Below, one piece after another: positions 36,571 through 45,241 of a stretch of 54,508 nt of DNA (positions are counted from its first letter, which is position 1; every line of letters begins with the position of its first letter). The notes under the pieces were generated by a model. It had not been told where the DNA came from. It did not search any database and saw only the letters and a list, made by a program, of their open reading frames with translations. Location: contig DAHXNO010000196.1 in NCBI GenBank assembly GCA_027365345.1, positions 1 through 54,508 on the forward strand. The letters run 5' to 3'. The stretch comes from Granulicella sp. (GTDB lineage Bacteria; Acidobacteriota; Terriglobia; Terriglobales; Acidobacteriaceae). A program made the translations under genes and the position numbers.

Positions 36571-36987
36571 TCATGCGTCATTTGGTTCTACCAGCCATGC
36601 GGCGAGGGCGGCAAGAGTCTGTCCGATAACGGCCACATAGCCGATACACCACCCCCCCAACAACGGAGAAGACAGCGGATAGGCCCATGCAACAAATGCA
36701 ATGGGCGATGCTATCAAATGCGCCTTCCTGACCGGACCGGCAGGGGCATTTCGAACAAAAAAGAGGATCGTCGCAACCAGAAACACGATCATCATCCCCA
36801 CGGCGATCCAGGGAGCCTCGGATTTGGGAGGGTTCGCAGAGATCAAACCGCTGATAAAGACCGTGTAGATACTTACAATCTCGGTCGGCAGATACTTTGC
36901 AAGCCTACCTCCAAAACCATCGCTCGAACCGGCCGCCAGGCCGGAAGTCACGGGACGTACATATCGATTCGCGTTCCATAAGTTCAT
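36571..36987 (-). CDS. Small integral membrane protein of unknown function
   Basis: A 138-residue protein. About 35 polar residues are followed by four hydrophobic segments (near 40-57, 67-86, 97-115 and 117-135). ATG 36987 has GGAGG 9-10 bp upstream; the frame is open to 37038. I do not recognise a family. Its composition is less GC-biased than its neighbours' (Asn, Lys and Ile are common), which could indicate transfer or simply a different class of protein. It lies upstream of the kinase on the same strand. Confidence 0.6.
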   Translation of the reverse strand: MNLWNANRYVRPVTSGLAAGSSDGFGGRLAKYLPTEIVSIYTVFISGLISANPPKSEAPWIAVGMMIVFLVATILFFVRNAPAGPVRKAHLIASPIAFVAWAYPLSSPLLGGWCIGYVAVIGQTLAALAAWLVEPNDA

Positions 36988-37038
36988 AGTCCGCTCCCTC
37001 CAAAGCTCAAGCCATCTGAAACCCTCGCTGGCTTGCAT

Positions 37039-37370
37039 TTTTCAAGCGTAGTGTACGCCGATCCATCGGAATCGCTGTCAAAACCATGGATCGAAGGATT
37101 AAAGGCTTCCCGGCGCTCTTCAGTCCTTCAACCAGGTGATGGGCTCACAGCGCTGCCCGCAGAGGCCGGAGCAGCAGCGAAGCGAACCTACCCTCCAAAC
37201 TGCGGACTTCCTGCAGATGGAAGGTCCTCGATGGACGGCGGGTAGGGTGCCTAACTCACCTGGGCAGCGGCCCGCCCAGAAAGTCCGCCGCTACAACTTG
37301 CTTCGCCCTGCGCTGACAATTCGCGGGAGTTGTCGAGAACTAGCCTGACCATGCGGCGAATAGCACGTGA
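37039..37370. other. Gene-free interval
   Basis: About 330 bp between the small membrane protein and a decayed GH3 fragment. No gene, repeat or RNA was recognised. Base composition is slightly lower in GC than in flanking genes. Confidence 0.3.
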
Positions 37371-37736
37371 TCAGAACCCAATCGAAGATCCATAACGCCC
37401 GTTGGCGAGGGGCCACAGCTTTGTACGCTCGCTCCAGATCCTGAAGCCGCCTAGATGCGGGCGCACTATCCCACGTCGTGTTCTACCGGGCTGCACAGGC
37501 CCCCTCGCAACACTCGCACCCGATCCAATCGGTTCGCCCGCTGACGATGCAAAGTGAAGGTAAACTTGAGCGGTCTCCGCGTCCGGAAGCTTGCCTGACG
37601 CGTTCCGGGTGCTGAATCGGAACGTGGTTAGCGCGGAGCCCATGTCTCCACTGGGGCCCCCCCAATCTACGCTGGAAGGCATATCCTTTGCCCAGAAATC
37701 GGGCGCAGCTACGGCCACAGTGAGGGAGGACGGCAA
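37371..37736 (-). pseudogene. Decayed C-terminal fragment of a GH3 beta-glucosidase
   Basis: The minus-strand frame contains stretches that fit the fibronectin-III-like domain at the end of GH3 beta-glucosidases: FRFSTRNASGKLPDAETAQV then YLHFASSAGEP, and, further on, PGRTRRGIVRPHLGGFRIW followed by LANGRYGSS (compare typical TNTGKRAGAEVAQVYL, SAGEP, PGETxxVxxxxDPRxLxFW, PGxYxVxVG). Between SAGEP and PGRTRR the match moves to another frame (NRLDRVRVL), indicating a frameshift. No catalytic domain is present upstream. It is a relic, not a working gene. Confidence 0.5.
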
Positions 37737-37943
37737 TCATCATTGGTTTTGCACGAGCGATCGCGCGAAGGGAAAATTCACCCACGCGTCAGGACTGGTT
37801 CCGGCCCAGCCGACCCTCGCCTGAAGCGTCTTTCCGCGCTGCTCGCACATCTCACGCCCGCCCCCGGGGCGCTCCGCAGCCAATTCGTCCACTTCGCCCG
37901 GGCTCCGCCACCGTTGCCACACCCACCTGCCGGCTCTTTGCCC
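37737..37943. other. Interval downstream of nadC
   Basis: About 200 bp with no recognised gene; it may include more decayed sequence belonging to the GH3 relic. No clear terminator for the nad operon is seen. Confidence 0.25.
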
Positions 37944-38816
37944 TCACGCTCCGCCTGCAGCCGCCTCTATATCCAGCCCCAGGTCAAGCGCGCGGGGGCT
38001 ATGCGTCAGCGCCCCTACAGAGAGAATGTCCACCCCGGTCGCTGCGATCGCAGCCACGCTCTCCAGCGTGATACCCCCGCTGGCCTCGGTCAGTGCGCGA
38101 TGTGCGATGCGCTCTACCGCAATACGCAGGTCTCCCAGCGGAAAGTTGTCCAGCAGCACCGTATGCACCGCTGTCCCCAGCAGCGGCTCCAGTTCGCTTA
38201 GCTGCTCCAGCCGGTCGATCTCCACCTCAATGCAGACGGTATGCGGCAGCGCGGCGCGCGCAGAGCGCAGCGCCTCCGGAAGCTTCGCGCTCAGCAGGGC
38301 CAGATGATTGTCCTTGGCCATCACAGCGTCAGAGAGTGAAAAGCGGTGGTTCTGTCCGCCGCCGCAGCGCACGGCGTAGCGCTCAAAAAGGCGCAGTCCC
38401 GGCGTGGTCTTGCGGGTGTCTGTGATCCGCGCTCGCGTCCCCTTGGTCTGGCCCACGTACGCAGCCGTCAGGGTGGCAATGCCGCAGAGTCGCTGCGCAA
38501 AATTCAGCGCAATCCGCTCAGCCTGCAGGATGGCTCGCGCCGGACCCTGAATCGCCGCCAGCCTCGCTCCGGACGGAAACGTCTCGCCGTCGTGCCGCTC
38601 AAAACGAACGGAAACCGCCGGATCGGTCAGAGTGAAGGCGGCTTCGATCAGATCTTCGCCGCACAGCACACCCCCTTCGCGCGCCACCAGATGCGCGCTC
38701 ACAGTTGCTGAATCCGGGAGCAGCGTCTGCGAGGTCAGATCCCCCCACGGCGCGTCTTCCAGAAGAGCCATGCGGACGATCGCCTCAACGGCGGCTCGGC
38801 TGGGCCTCACGAGCAT
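37944..38816 (-). CDS. nadC: Nicotinate-nucleotide pyrophosphorylase (quinolinate phosphoribosyltransferase)
   Basis: A 290-residue enzyme converting quinolinate and PRPP into nicotinate mononucleotide, CO2 and PPi, the last step of the de novo NAD branch. Family marks: LLEDAPWGDLTSQ, ERIALNFAQRLCGIAT, ARITDTRKTTPGLR, KAVRCGGGxNHR-like AVRCGGGQNHRFSL and KDNH (substrate-binding Lys/Arg/His). The C-terminus has EASGGI and VDILSVGALTHS. Its ATG overlaps the end of nadB by 10 bp, so it is third in a translationally linked operon. Confidence 0.95.
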   Translation of the reverse strand: MLVRPSRAAVEAIVRMALLEDAPWGDLTSQTLLPDSATVSAHLVAREGGVLCGEDLIEAAFTLTDPAVSVRFERHDGETFPSGARLAAIQGPARAILQAERIALNFAQRLCGIATLTAAYVGQTKGTRARITDTRKTTPGLRLFERYAVRCGGGQNHRFSLSDAVMAKDNHLALLSAKLPEALRSARAALPHTVCIEVEIDRLEQLSELEPLLGTAVHTVLLDNFPLGDLRIAVERIAHRALTEASGGITLESVAAIAATGVDILSVGALTHSPRALDLGLDIEAAAGGA

Positions 38817-40555
38817 GGGATGATCTCGCGCACGGGCGTGTGCTTCGCCATCTGGTCGTTCGGCTCGGGACCCTTCTGCTCTCGCGCGGCCGCACAGTAG
38901 ACAAGCGAGCCTTGGAACTCCGTCCTGAGGACGGGAAAGTCGGTGCGGTAATGGGAGCCGCGAGACTCCTCCCGGGCCAGGGCCGCAGCCACCACAACCC
39001 GAGCCAGCTCCAGCAGGTTGCGCGTCTCCAATGCCTCCAGCGCCGCATCCTGCCCGGTCGCCTTCTCCGCATACCAGCCGTTCAACTGCCGTGCGGCTGC
39101 CTCCAAACCCTCACGGCTGCGCTCAATGCCTGCCTTGGTCCACATCAGGGACTGCAAGGCCCGCCGGCTCACCGGGGCTGCTCCGCCCATGGGGGCATCA
39201 TCCACTGTCGCAAGCCTTCTCTCCACGCGCGACCCGCCGCGCGCAGCCATCGGAGCCGCCTCTGCGCTCAGCAGCAGGTGCGCGCAGCGCCAGGCGAAGG
39301 TGAGGCTCTCCAGCAGGGAGTTGGAAGCCAGCCGGTTGGCGCCGTGAACTCCCGTGCACGCCACCTCGCCCACTGCATACAGGCCGGGGATCGAGGTGCG
39401 GCCATAAACGTCCGTGCGCACGCCTCCCATCCAGTAGTGGGCGGCGGGGGTCACGGGGATGGGCTCCCGCGACCAATCAAGGTTGCGGGCTCGGGTCTCG
39501 GCGTTGATGGACGGAAAACGCCGCGCCAGAAAGTCCGCAAGTTCTTCGCGTGGGCGCAGGCGGCTTGCGTCCAGCAGCACCGGAGCCCCACCCTGCAGCG
39601 CCATCTGCCGGGCGATGCCACGCGCCACCACGTCGCGCGGAGCCAGTTCGGCCGCGGGATGAATCCCCGTCATGAACCGATTGCCGTGGCTATCCAGCAA
39701 CACCGCTCCCTCACCGCGGACGGCCTCAGAGATCAAAAAGGGAGACGATCTTGCAGCGCCCATCGCAGCATCGCCCGAAGCATGCGCGGCAGCGTCGGAC
39801 CCCGGCCCCGGCCCAGACCCCGAACCGGCCAGGGCCGCAGAGCCCGTAGCCGCTAAAGCCGTGGGATGGAACTGGTAAAACTCCACATCGGCCAGCTCAG
39901 CGCCGGCGCGCAGGGCCATCGCAGTCCCGTCCCCGGTGGCCACGCTGGGATTGGTGGTGTGCAAGTAAAGCTCGCCCGCTCCGCCGGACGCCAGCAGCAC
40001 GGCCGCCGCCTCCAGCACCCGTCGGCCGCCGCCTTGGCCCATCACCTCAAGCCCTGTGGCCACGCCATGGGTCACCACCAGGTCCAGCGCAAAGGTATTC
40101 TCCAGCACCTCAATCCTTCGCGTCGCTCGCACGGCGTGGACCAAAGCTGTCTCAATGGAGAGGCCGGTGGCGTCGCCCCCGGCGTGCAGGATTCTGGGTA
40201 AGGAGTGCGCCGCCTCCAATCCGCGCGCCAGCTCTCCGCTCGGCGTCTGGTCAAAGCGAACGCCCAGCCGGATCAGGTCGCGGATCCGTTCCGGTCCCTC
40301 GCTGCACAGCACCCGCACAGCAGCTTCATCGCACAATCCCGCTCCGGCCGCCAGCGTGTCGGCGATGTGGCTCGCGGCGGAGTCGTCAGAGAACATCGCC
40401 GCGGCAATTCCGCCCTGCGCCCACCGAGTGTTGGAGTCAGCCAGCAGCGCCTTGGTCACCAGCACGACGCGGTAGCCGCGGCTCAACTCCAGCGCTGCGA
40501 TCAGCCCGGCGATCCCCGAGCCCACCACCACCACCTGCCGCTCGGCCGCCCTCAT
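38807..40555 (-). CDS. nadB: L-aspartate oxidase
   Basis: A 582-residue FAD enzyme oxidising L-aspartate to iminoaspartate. The dinucleotide-binding motif is VVVVGSGIAGLIAALE at the N-terminus; TRWAQGGIAAA, FHPTAL and the active-site HYWMGGVRTD, followed by GLYAVGEVACTGVHGANRL, are family hallmarks. A Gly/Ala/Ser-rich insert of about 30 residues near residue 250 lies in the loop after FHPTALAATG. Its ATG overlaps the nadA stop (ATGA). The product passes to NadA. Confidence 0.95.
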   Translation of the reverse strand: MRAAERQVVVVGSGIAGLIAALELSRGYRVVLVTKALLADSNTRWAQGGIAAAMFSDDSAASHIADTLAAGAGLCDEAAVRVLCSEGPERIRDLIRLGVRFDQTPSGELARGLEAAHSLPRILHAGGDATGLSIETALVHAVRATRRIEVLENTFALDLVVTHGVATGLEVMGQGGGRRVLEAAAVLLASGGAGELYLHTTNPSVATGDGTAMALRAGAELADVEFYQFHPTALAATGSAALAGSGSGPGPGSDAAAHASGDAAMGAARSSPFLISEAVRGEGAVLLDSHGNRFMTGIHPAAELAPRDVVARGIARQMALQGGAPVLLDASRLRPREELADFLARRFPSINAETRARNLDWSREPIPVTPAAHYWMGGVRTDVYGRTSIPGLYAVGEVACTGVHGANRLASNSLLESLTFAWRCAHLLLSAEAAPMAARGGSRVERRLATVDDAPMGGAAPVSRRALQSLMWTKAGIERSREGLEAAARQLNGWYAEKATGQDAALEALETRNLLELARVVVAAALAREESRGSHYRTDFPVLRTEFQGSLVYCAAAREQKGPEPNDQMAKHTPVREIIPCS

Positions 40556-41871
40556 GCCTCACCCTGTCTTGCCGTCTTCCCCGGCGCCAGGTTCAGCATC
40601 GCGTCCAACGCCAGCCTGGCGGGCGCCGCCATGGATTCAGGCACGGAAATGCGATTCAGAACCTCACCTCGCTCCAGCCCCTCCAGCACCCAGGCCAGGT
40701 AGCTGGGATGGATGCGGTACATCGTGGAGCAGGGGCAGACGATCGAGTCCAGGCAGAAGATGGTGTGCTCCGGATGTTGCGCGGCCAGGCGCTGCACCAG
40801 GTTGATCTCCGTTCCAATCGCAAAGGTAGAGCCCGCCGGGGCTGCGGCGATTGTGTTAACGATCAAATCCGTCGAACCGGCCGCGTCTGCCGCGTCCACC
40901 ACCTCCATCCTGCACTCCGGATGCACGATCACCTGCACGCCCGGATGACGGTGGCGGGCGGCTGCAATCTGCTCCACCGTAAAGCGCATATGCACGGAGC
41001 AGTAGCCATGCCATAGCAAAACCTTTGTATCCTGCACCGTCTCGGCCGTCAGCCCCCCCAGCGGCAGCGCAGGATCCCAGACCGCCATCTGCTCCAAAGG
41101 GATGCCCATCGCCTTGCCGGTGTTCCGGCCCAGGTGCTGGTCCGGGAAGAACAGCACCCGCTGCCCCCGCTCCAGGGCCCACTCCATCACCCTCCGGGCG
41201 TTGGAGGAGGTGCATACCACCCCCCCATGTTCTCCGCAAAAGGCCTTCAGAGCGGCCGAGGAGTTCATATAAGTCACCGGGACAACCGGCTGCCGTCCCG
41301 TCTGATCGCCGTCCTCGCCCAACACATCGGTCAGTTGCTCCCAGCAGTCCTCCACTCTCTCCAGGTCCGCCATGTCCGCCATGGAGCAGCCGGCGGCCAG
41401 GTTGGGCAGGATCACCGCCTGGCCCGCGCGGGAGAGAATCGCCGCCGTCTCGGCCATAAAGTGGACCCCGCAGAAGACGATCGTCTCGGCCCGGGGGCGG
41501 GTGAGCGCGGCCTTGGCCAGTTGAAAGGAGTCGCCGATAAAGTCGGCGTACTGTATCACCTCGTCCCGCTGGTAGAAATGGCCCAGGATCACCAGCCGTT
41601 CGCCCAGGGACCTCTTCGCCTGGCGGATGCGCCGGTCCAGCTCCTCTGCAGACGCCTGGCGGTACTCGGCGGGAAGACCCGGCTGCCTGGGAGTGCCGGC
41701 TGGTATCGGGTCATCCATGGAAGCGCCCGGCCCATAGGTCGGCTCCACGTCGAAGAGCCAGGGCGCTTCGGCCAGTGCGGAACTGCACGTGGAAACGGGG
41801 GCGTTTCGGACTCCTGGCTGTTCTGTAAGCTGAATCAACTGGATGCTATCGCTCGCTACTGCAGATGCCAC
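40552..41871 (-). CDS. nadA: Quinolinate synthase A
   Basis: A [4Fe-4S] enzyme condensing iminoaspartate with dihydroxyacetone phosphate to quinolinate. Seen: VILGHFYQRDEV, FCGVHFMAETA (cluster Cys), YMNSSAALKA, LLWHGYCSVHMRF (cluster Cys) and CLDSIVCPCSTMYRIHP (cluster Cys). Homology begins near 41640. GTG 41871 is proposed because AGGAAGGGAG lies 6 bp upstream, giving 439 residues with a 75-residue variable N-terminal extension; ATG 41718 (388 residues) has no such signal but is closer to the family length. First gene of nadABC. Confidence 0.92.
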   Translation of the reverse strand: MASAVASDSIQLIQLTEQPGVRNAPVSTCSSALAEAPWLFDVEPTYGPGASMDDPIPAGTPRQPGLPAEYRQASAEELDRRIRQAKRSLGERLVILGHFYQRDEVIQYADFIGDSFQLAKAALTRPRAETIVFCGVHFMAETAAILSRAGQAVILPNLAAGCSMADMADLERVEDCWEQLTDVLGEDGDQTGRQPVVPVTYMNSSAALKAFCGEHGGVVCTSSNARRVMEWALERGQRVLFFPDQHLGRNTGKAMGIPLEQMAVWDPALPLGGLTAETVQDTKVLLWHGYCSVHMRFTVEQIAAARHRHPGVQVIVHPECRMEVVDAADAAGSTDLIVNTIAAAPAGSTFAIGTEINLVQRLAAQHPEHTIFCLDSIVCPCSTMYRIHPSYLAWVLEGLERGEVLNRISVPESMAAPARLALDAMLNLAPGKTARQGEA

Positions 41872-41960
41872 GACGGACTCCCTTCCTTCTGCGATGCTGA
41901 AATCTCTTTCCCTGGCCCCTCCCTTGGGTGGGCCGGGCAAGGATCGCAGAGGCGGTCCTG

Positions 41961-41980
41961 CCTATCTGTATAGGATACTA
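41961..41980 (-). promoter_or_regulatory. Candidate nadABC promoter with overlapping palindrome
   Basis: The inverted repeat CCTAT-CTGT-ATAGG (41961-41974) overlaps two possible -10 boxes on the minus strand, TATACA (41972-41967) and TAGTAT (41980-41975). It lies 90 bp upstream of the proposed nadA GTG. Repression by an NAD-responsive factor is plausible but the regulator is not identified. Confidence 0.4.
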
Positions 41981-42025
41981 GAACGCGTCCCCCGGTAACC
42001 TGACCGGCCGGCCGCTCTTCGCTTG

Positions 42026-42727
42026 CTACCACCCCATCTGGCGCATACGCTCCAGAATCAGGCCGCTGTAATGGGTCATACGTTCCGGACGCCGCCTGCG
42101 CGGGGCCGGCAGAATCGCAGCCAACTCCGCCGCCTGGATGCGGCTGATCCTGCGCGCTGGGATCCGAAAGTAGTACTGGCTTGCAGCCTCCGCCCCATAG
42201 ACGCCCGGCCCCCACTCCACCACGTTCAGGTAAAGTTCCAGGATCCTCCGCTTGCCCAGCACCAGCTCGGCCACCGGAACCAGCGTGAACTCAGCGCCCT
42301 TGCGCAGGTACGTGCGCCCCGTCCCAAAGAACAGGTTCTTCACCAGTTGCTGGGTCAGCGTGGATCCCCCCCGCAGACGGCCGCCACGCATGTCGTGCTC
42401 CGCGGCAATCTCCATCGCCTGCCAGTCGAAGCCGTGGTGTTGGTAGAAGCGAGCGTCTTCGGCGGCGATCACCGCATGCTGCAACGCGGGAGCGATGTGG
42501 TCCAGCGAGACAAACTGGTAGCGCTTGACGTAGGGCTTGCCGTCCACTTCGGCCTGGAACCAACGCTCCACCTGCACAGCGGTGGTCGGCGGGTCTACCC
42601 ATCGCGCCGCTGCCAGCGCCAGGGCGGCCGGCATCCAAAGCAGAACCACTCCACGCAGCAGCCAGAGCGCAAGCGCTCGAAAAGACCATCGGCGAGAGGA
42701 CGTCGTCTCATGGGGCTTGGCGGGCAT
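42026..42727 (-). CDS. mtgA: Monofunctional peptidoglycan transglycosylase
   Basis: A 233-residue GT51 enzyme with one N-terminal TM (about 20-40) and a periplasmic lysozyme-like domain that polymerises lipid II into glycan strands. The catalytic Glu is in IAAEDARFYQHHGFDW; further GT51 motifs are GGSTLTQQLVKNLF, RKGAEF and RRILELYLNVVEWG. There is no transpeptidase domain. ATG 42727 has GGGAG 5 bp upstream. It ends 37 bp after the nearest edge of no other gene on its strand, so it appears to be transcribed alone, from a -10-like TATGCT that is part of a tandem duplication. Confidence 0.93.
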   Translation of the reverse strand: MPAKPHETTSSRRWSFRALALWLLRGVVLLWMPAALALAAARWVDPPTTAVQVERWFQAEVDGKPYVKRYQFVSLDHIAPALQHAVIAAEDARFYQHHGFDWQAMEIAAEHDMRGGRLRGGSTLTQQLVKNLFFGTGRTYLRKGAEFTLVPVAELVLGKRRILELYLNVVEWGPGVYGAEAASQYYFRIPARRISRIQAAELAAILPAPRRRRPERMTHYSGLILERMRQMGW

Positions 42728-42740
42728 GGAGGCTCCCTTT

Positions 42741-42778
42741 CAGCATAGAGGAGCCTCGGCAGCATAGAGGAGCCTCGG
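42741..42778. repeat. Perfect 19-bp tandem duplication upstream of mtgA
   Basis: CAGCATAGAGGAGCCTCGG occurs twice head to tail (42741-42759, 42760-42778). On the minus strand each copy contains CTCTATGCTG, so the TATGCT -10-like hexamer is duplicated; the copy nearer the gene lies 14 bp before the mtgA ATG. Confidence 0.8.
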
Positions 42779-42888
42779 CGGCAGAAAGCACCCTGGCCTC
42801 CTGTCCTGGCGGCCAACACAGGCGCCAGAATCATCCCGTAACCCGCACCAGGCGTCCCGCTCGGCCGTCGGCCCCGCCGGGGTGACCC

Positions 42889-44700
42889 CTACGGCTGCAT
42901 CTCGCGGGTCTCAGGTTCCCTGGCATTCTCTGCGCTTGTCTCCTCGGCGGCCAGGCTCTCCACCTCCAGGCGAACCGGAAGAGTCATGGTGAAGGTGGTG
43001 CCGTGCTCTCCCTCAGCGGTCTTGGACGCAACCTCCAGGCGCCCACCGTGGCGCTCGATAATCTCCTTTGCCACCCACAGTCCAAGGCCGGTGCCAACAT
43101 CCTTCTTGGTGGTGAAAAACGGTTCGAAGATCCGCTCGCGATGCTCGTCCGCAATCCCCGGGCCGTCATCCTGGATGGTGATGCAAACCACCTCCTCTTC
43201 ACCCTCCTTCCGGCAGGCCAGCCCCACCCGGATCGAGCCGCCGTTGGCAACCGCGTCGGCCGCGTTGGACACCAGGTTGGCTACCGCCTGATTCAGTTCG
43301 CCGGAGAGCCCGTAGAAGAGCGGGCAATGCTGCAGATCCCGTTCCACTTGGATGTGTTTGGTGCGGAACTTGTTGGAGTAGATGTTCAAAACGGACTCCA
43401 CCAGGGTGGGCAGGTCAAACTTCTCCGGCATCTTGGACTCACGATAGAACCCCAGCGTCTGGCGGGTGATATGGGAGACGCGGATCAACTCCTCTTCGGC
43501 CATCGCCAGATGCGCCACCGCGGACTCCGGCACATTCTCTGTCGTCTTGGCGATATACACCAGGTTGCCAATGGCTTCCAGCGGGTTGTTGATCTCATGC
43601 GAAACCGTAGCCGCCAGACGCGCTGCGGCGGCCAGCTTTTCCGTCTTGCGCAGCACCTCCTGGGACTTGCGCTCCTGCGTGGCGTCGCGGAAGACGATCA
43701 CCATGCCCACCAGGCCGCCCTGCGCATCACGGATCGGAGCCGCGCTCTCGTCAATCGGGATCCGGCTCCCGTCCTTGTGCTCCAGCAGCGCGTGACCCGG
43801 AATACCCACCACAAAGTTTTGCTCCATCACCTTCCGGAACGGATTCTCCATCGGCATCCCGGTGGTCTCGTGAAACAGCGGAAACACCTCCGCAATCGCT
43901 CTCCCGATCGCCTGGTTGGAAGAGAGGCCCATCAGGCGCTCGGCCATGGAGTTCACAAAGGTCACCCGGCCCCGCTTGTCGGTGGCCACCACGGCGTCGC
44001 CCATGCTGGTCAGCGTGGTCCGGAACCACTCTTCCCGCTCCTGCAACTGGTGCGCGTAAAGGTCGCGCAGAGCCATCGTCTTGAAGATGGAATAGGCCAG
44101 GAAACAAAGGCCCAGGATGGCGATCAGCGTGGCTAGATCAATGGACAGATAGGCGCGGCGGACGCTGCGGTTGGCTGACTCCGCCCGCTCCGTCTCCAGC
44201 GAGGTCTCCTGCAGCAGGATCTGGCCGATCAGGTTATTGATCTCGACGCTCAGCAGATGCGCATGTCCGGAGACGATCATCTGCCGCGCCTCGGCAGAGT
44301 ATCCGGACTGATAGAGCAGAATCGTGCTGGCCAGATCGTCCAGCTTGGCCGCCACCAGGCTGCGCAGTTGCGCCACCTGCTCAGTCACCTGCGGATGGCG
44401 GATCGTCATCTTGCTCAGCAGATCAAATTGCGGGCCCAGTTCGCGAACGGCCTGCATGTACGGCTTCAAGTACTGTGGGTTGGTGGTGTAAAGATAGCCC
44501 AGCTCTCCGGTCTCGGCGTCCTCCAGCAGAGACTGTGTCTGGTTCACCGCCAGCAACACCTGCTGGGTATCCTCCACCCGCGTCTGATGCTCAATCGTGG
44601 CGCTGAGCTGACGCTGCGTGATGAGCGCGTTGACCACCAACAGGCCCAGCAGAAGAAGAAAGCCCGTAATCACGCCAAAGCGCTTGTAGAAAAGTTGCAT
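42889..44700 (-). CDS. Membrane sensor histidine kinase (CHASE3-type sensor, PAS, HisKA, HATPase)
   Basis: A 603-residue kinase. TM1 (about 10-28) and TM2 (about 186-206) flank a helical CHASE3-type periplasmic domain (VNQTQSLLEDAETGELGYL). A PAS domain (about 226-345) precedes the phospho-acceptor His in AATVSHEINNPLEAIG. The ATPase domain has the N box (NLVSNAADAV), G1 (DDGPGI), F box (FEPFFTTK) and G2 (GTGLGLWVAKE). No response regulator gene lies nearby, so it is an orphan. ATG 44700 lacks a ribosome-binding site. Confidence 0.92.
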   Translation of the reverse strand: MQLFYKRFGVITGFLLLLGLLVVNALITQRQLSATIEHQTRVEDTQQVLLAVNQTQSLLEDAETGELGYLYTTNPQYLKPYMQAVRELGPQFDLLSKMTIRHPQVTEQVAQLRSLVAAKLDDLASTILLYQSGYSAEARQMIVSGHAHLLSVEINNLIGQILLQETSLETERAESANRSVRRAYLSIDLATLIAILGLCFLAYSIFKTMALRDLYAHQLQEREEWFRTTLTSMGDAVVATDKRGRVTFVNSMAERLMGLSSNQAIGRAIAEVFPLFHETTGMPMENPFRKVMEQNFVVGIPGHALLEHKDGSRIPIDESAAPIRDAQGGLVGMVIVFRDATQERKSQEVLRKTEKLAAAARLAATVSHEINNPLEAIGNLVYIAKTTENVPESAVAHLAMAEEELIRVSHITRQTLGFYRESKMPEKFDLPTLVESVLNIYSNKFRTKHIQVERDLQHCPLFYGLSGELNQAVANLVSNAADAVANGGSIRVGLACRKEGEEEVVCITIQDDGPGIADEHRERIFEPFFTTKKDVGTGLGLWVAKEIIERHGGRLEVASKTAEGEHGTTFTMTLPVRLEVESLAAEETSAENAREPETREMQP

Positions 44701-44711
44701 GGCAAGCTTTT

Positions 44712-44743
44712 GGGCGGCCGTCCGCCCTCAGTGCAAGATTATA
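44712..44743 (-). promoter_or_regulatory. -10 box and leader hairpin of the histidine kinase gene
   Basis: A consensus TATAAT on the minus strand (44743-44738). The predicted leader of about 32 nt contains GGGCGG-N4-CCGCCC (44712-44727), 11 bp before the start codon, which would fold in front of the initiation site. Confidence 0.5.
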
Positions 44744-45241
44744 GTGAACTGTTTCCATCGCCCATCATCCGCCGCTCCGATTCTTTTTCTATGCAGCAGC
44801 GCCTCCGGGTGCATCGCCGGCCTTCTCCTACGCTGTTCCGGCCCCGCCGCGTTCCGGGATCCGGCAACGCTGCCCTCCGTTGCACGCCCAGGGTCCAGCC
44901 CAGCGCGAACCTCCCGTACTTCCAACCTTCAGCGTAGACTGGGGGAACTGGGTCCGCTCCTCCTGTTCGTCACGGCGCCTCTGTACGCCCCTCCGCGGAC
45001 GGGCGGCCAACCGCACAGGATCGCGCCCTCGCCGCAGCCCTTGGGGCATTATCACGCCCGGCCGGGCATGGGGCTGGGTCGGGCTGTGGGGTCAGGCTAA
45101 CCAGCCGGGCCAGGCCAATGGGGCCAGCCAGGGAGCCAGATCTATCGCTGCCTCGCTCGGCAGCGTGCAGTGCGCAGCAGGTTTTGCAAGGTTCAGTTTT
45201 AGGCAGCGGGTAGTGCAAATCGATCGCGCGGGTTTTTCCTT
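44744..45241. other. Divergent intergenic region between histidine kinase and PP2C genes
   Basis: About 500 bp with no convincing gene on either strand. No -10 box in the 6-bp position is seen before the PP2C ATG, and there is no obvious ribosome-binding site for it (the preceding bases are a T-tract). Confidence 0.35.
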
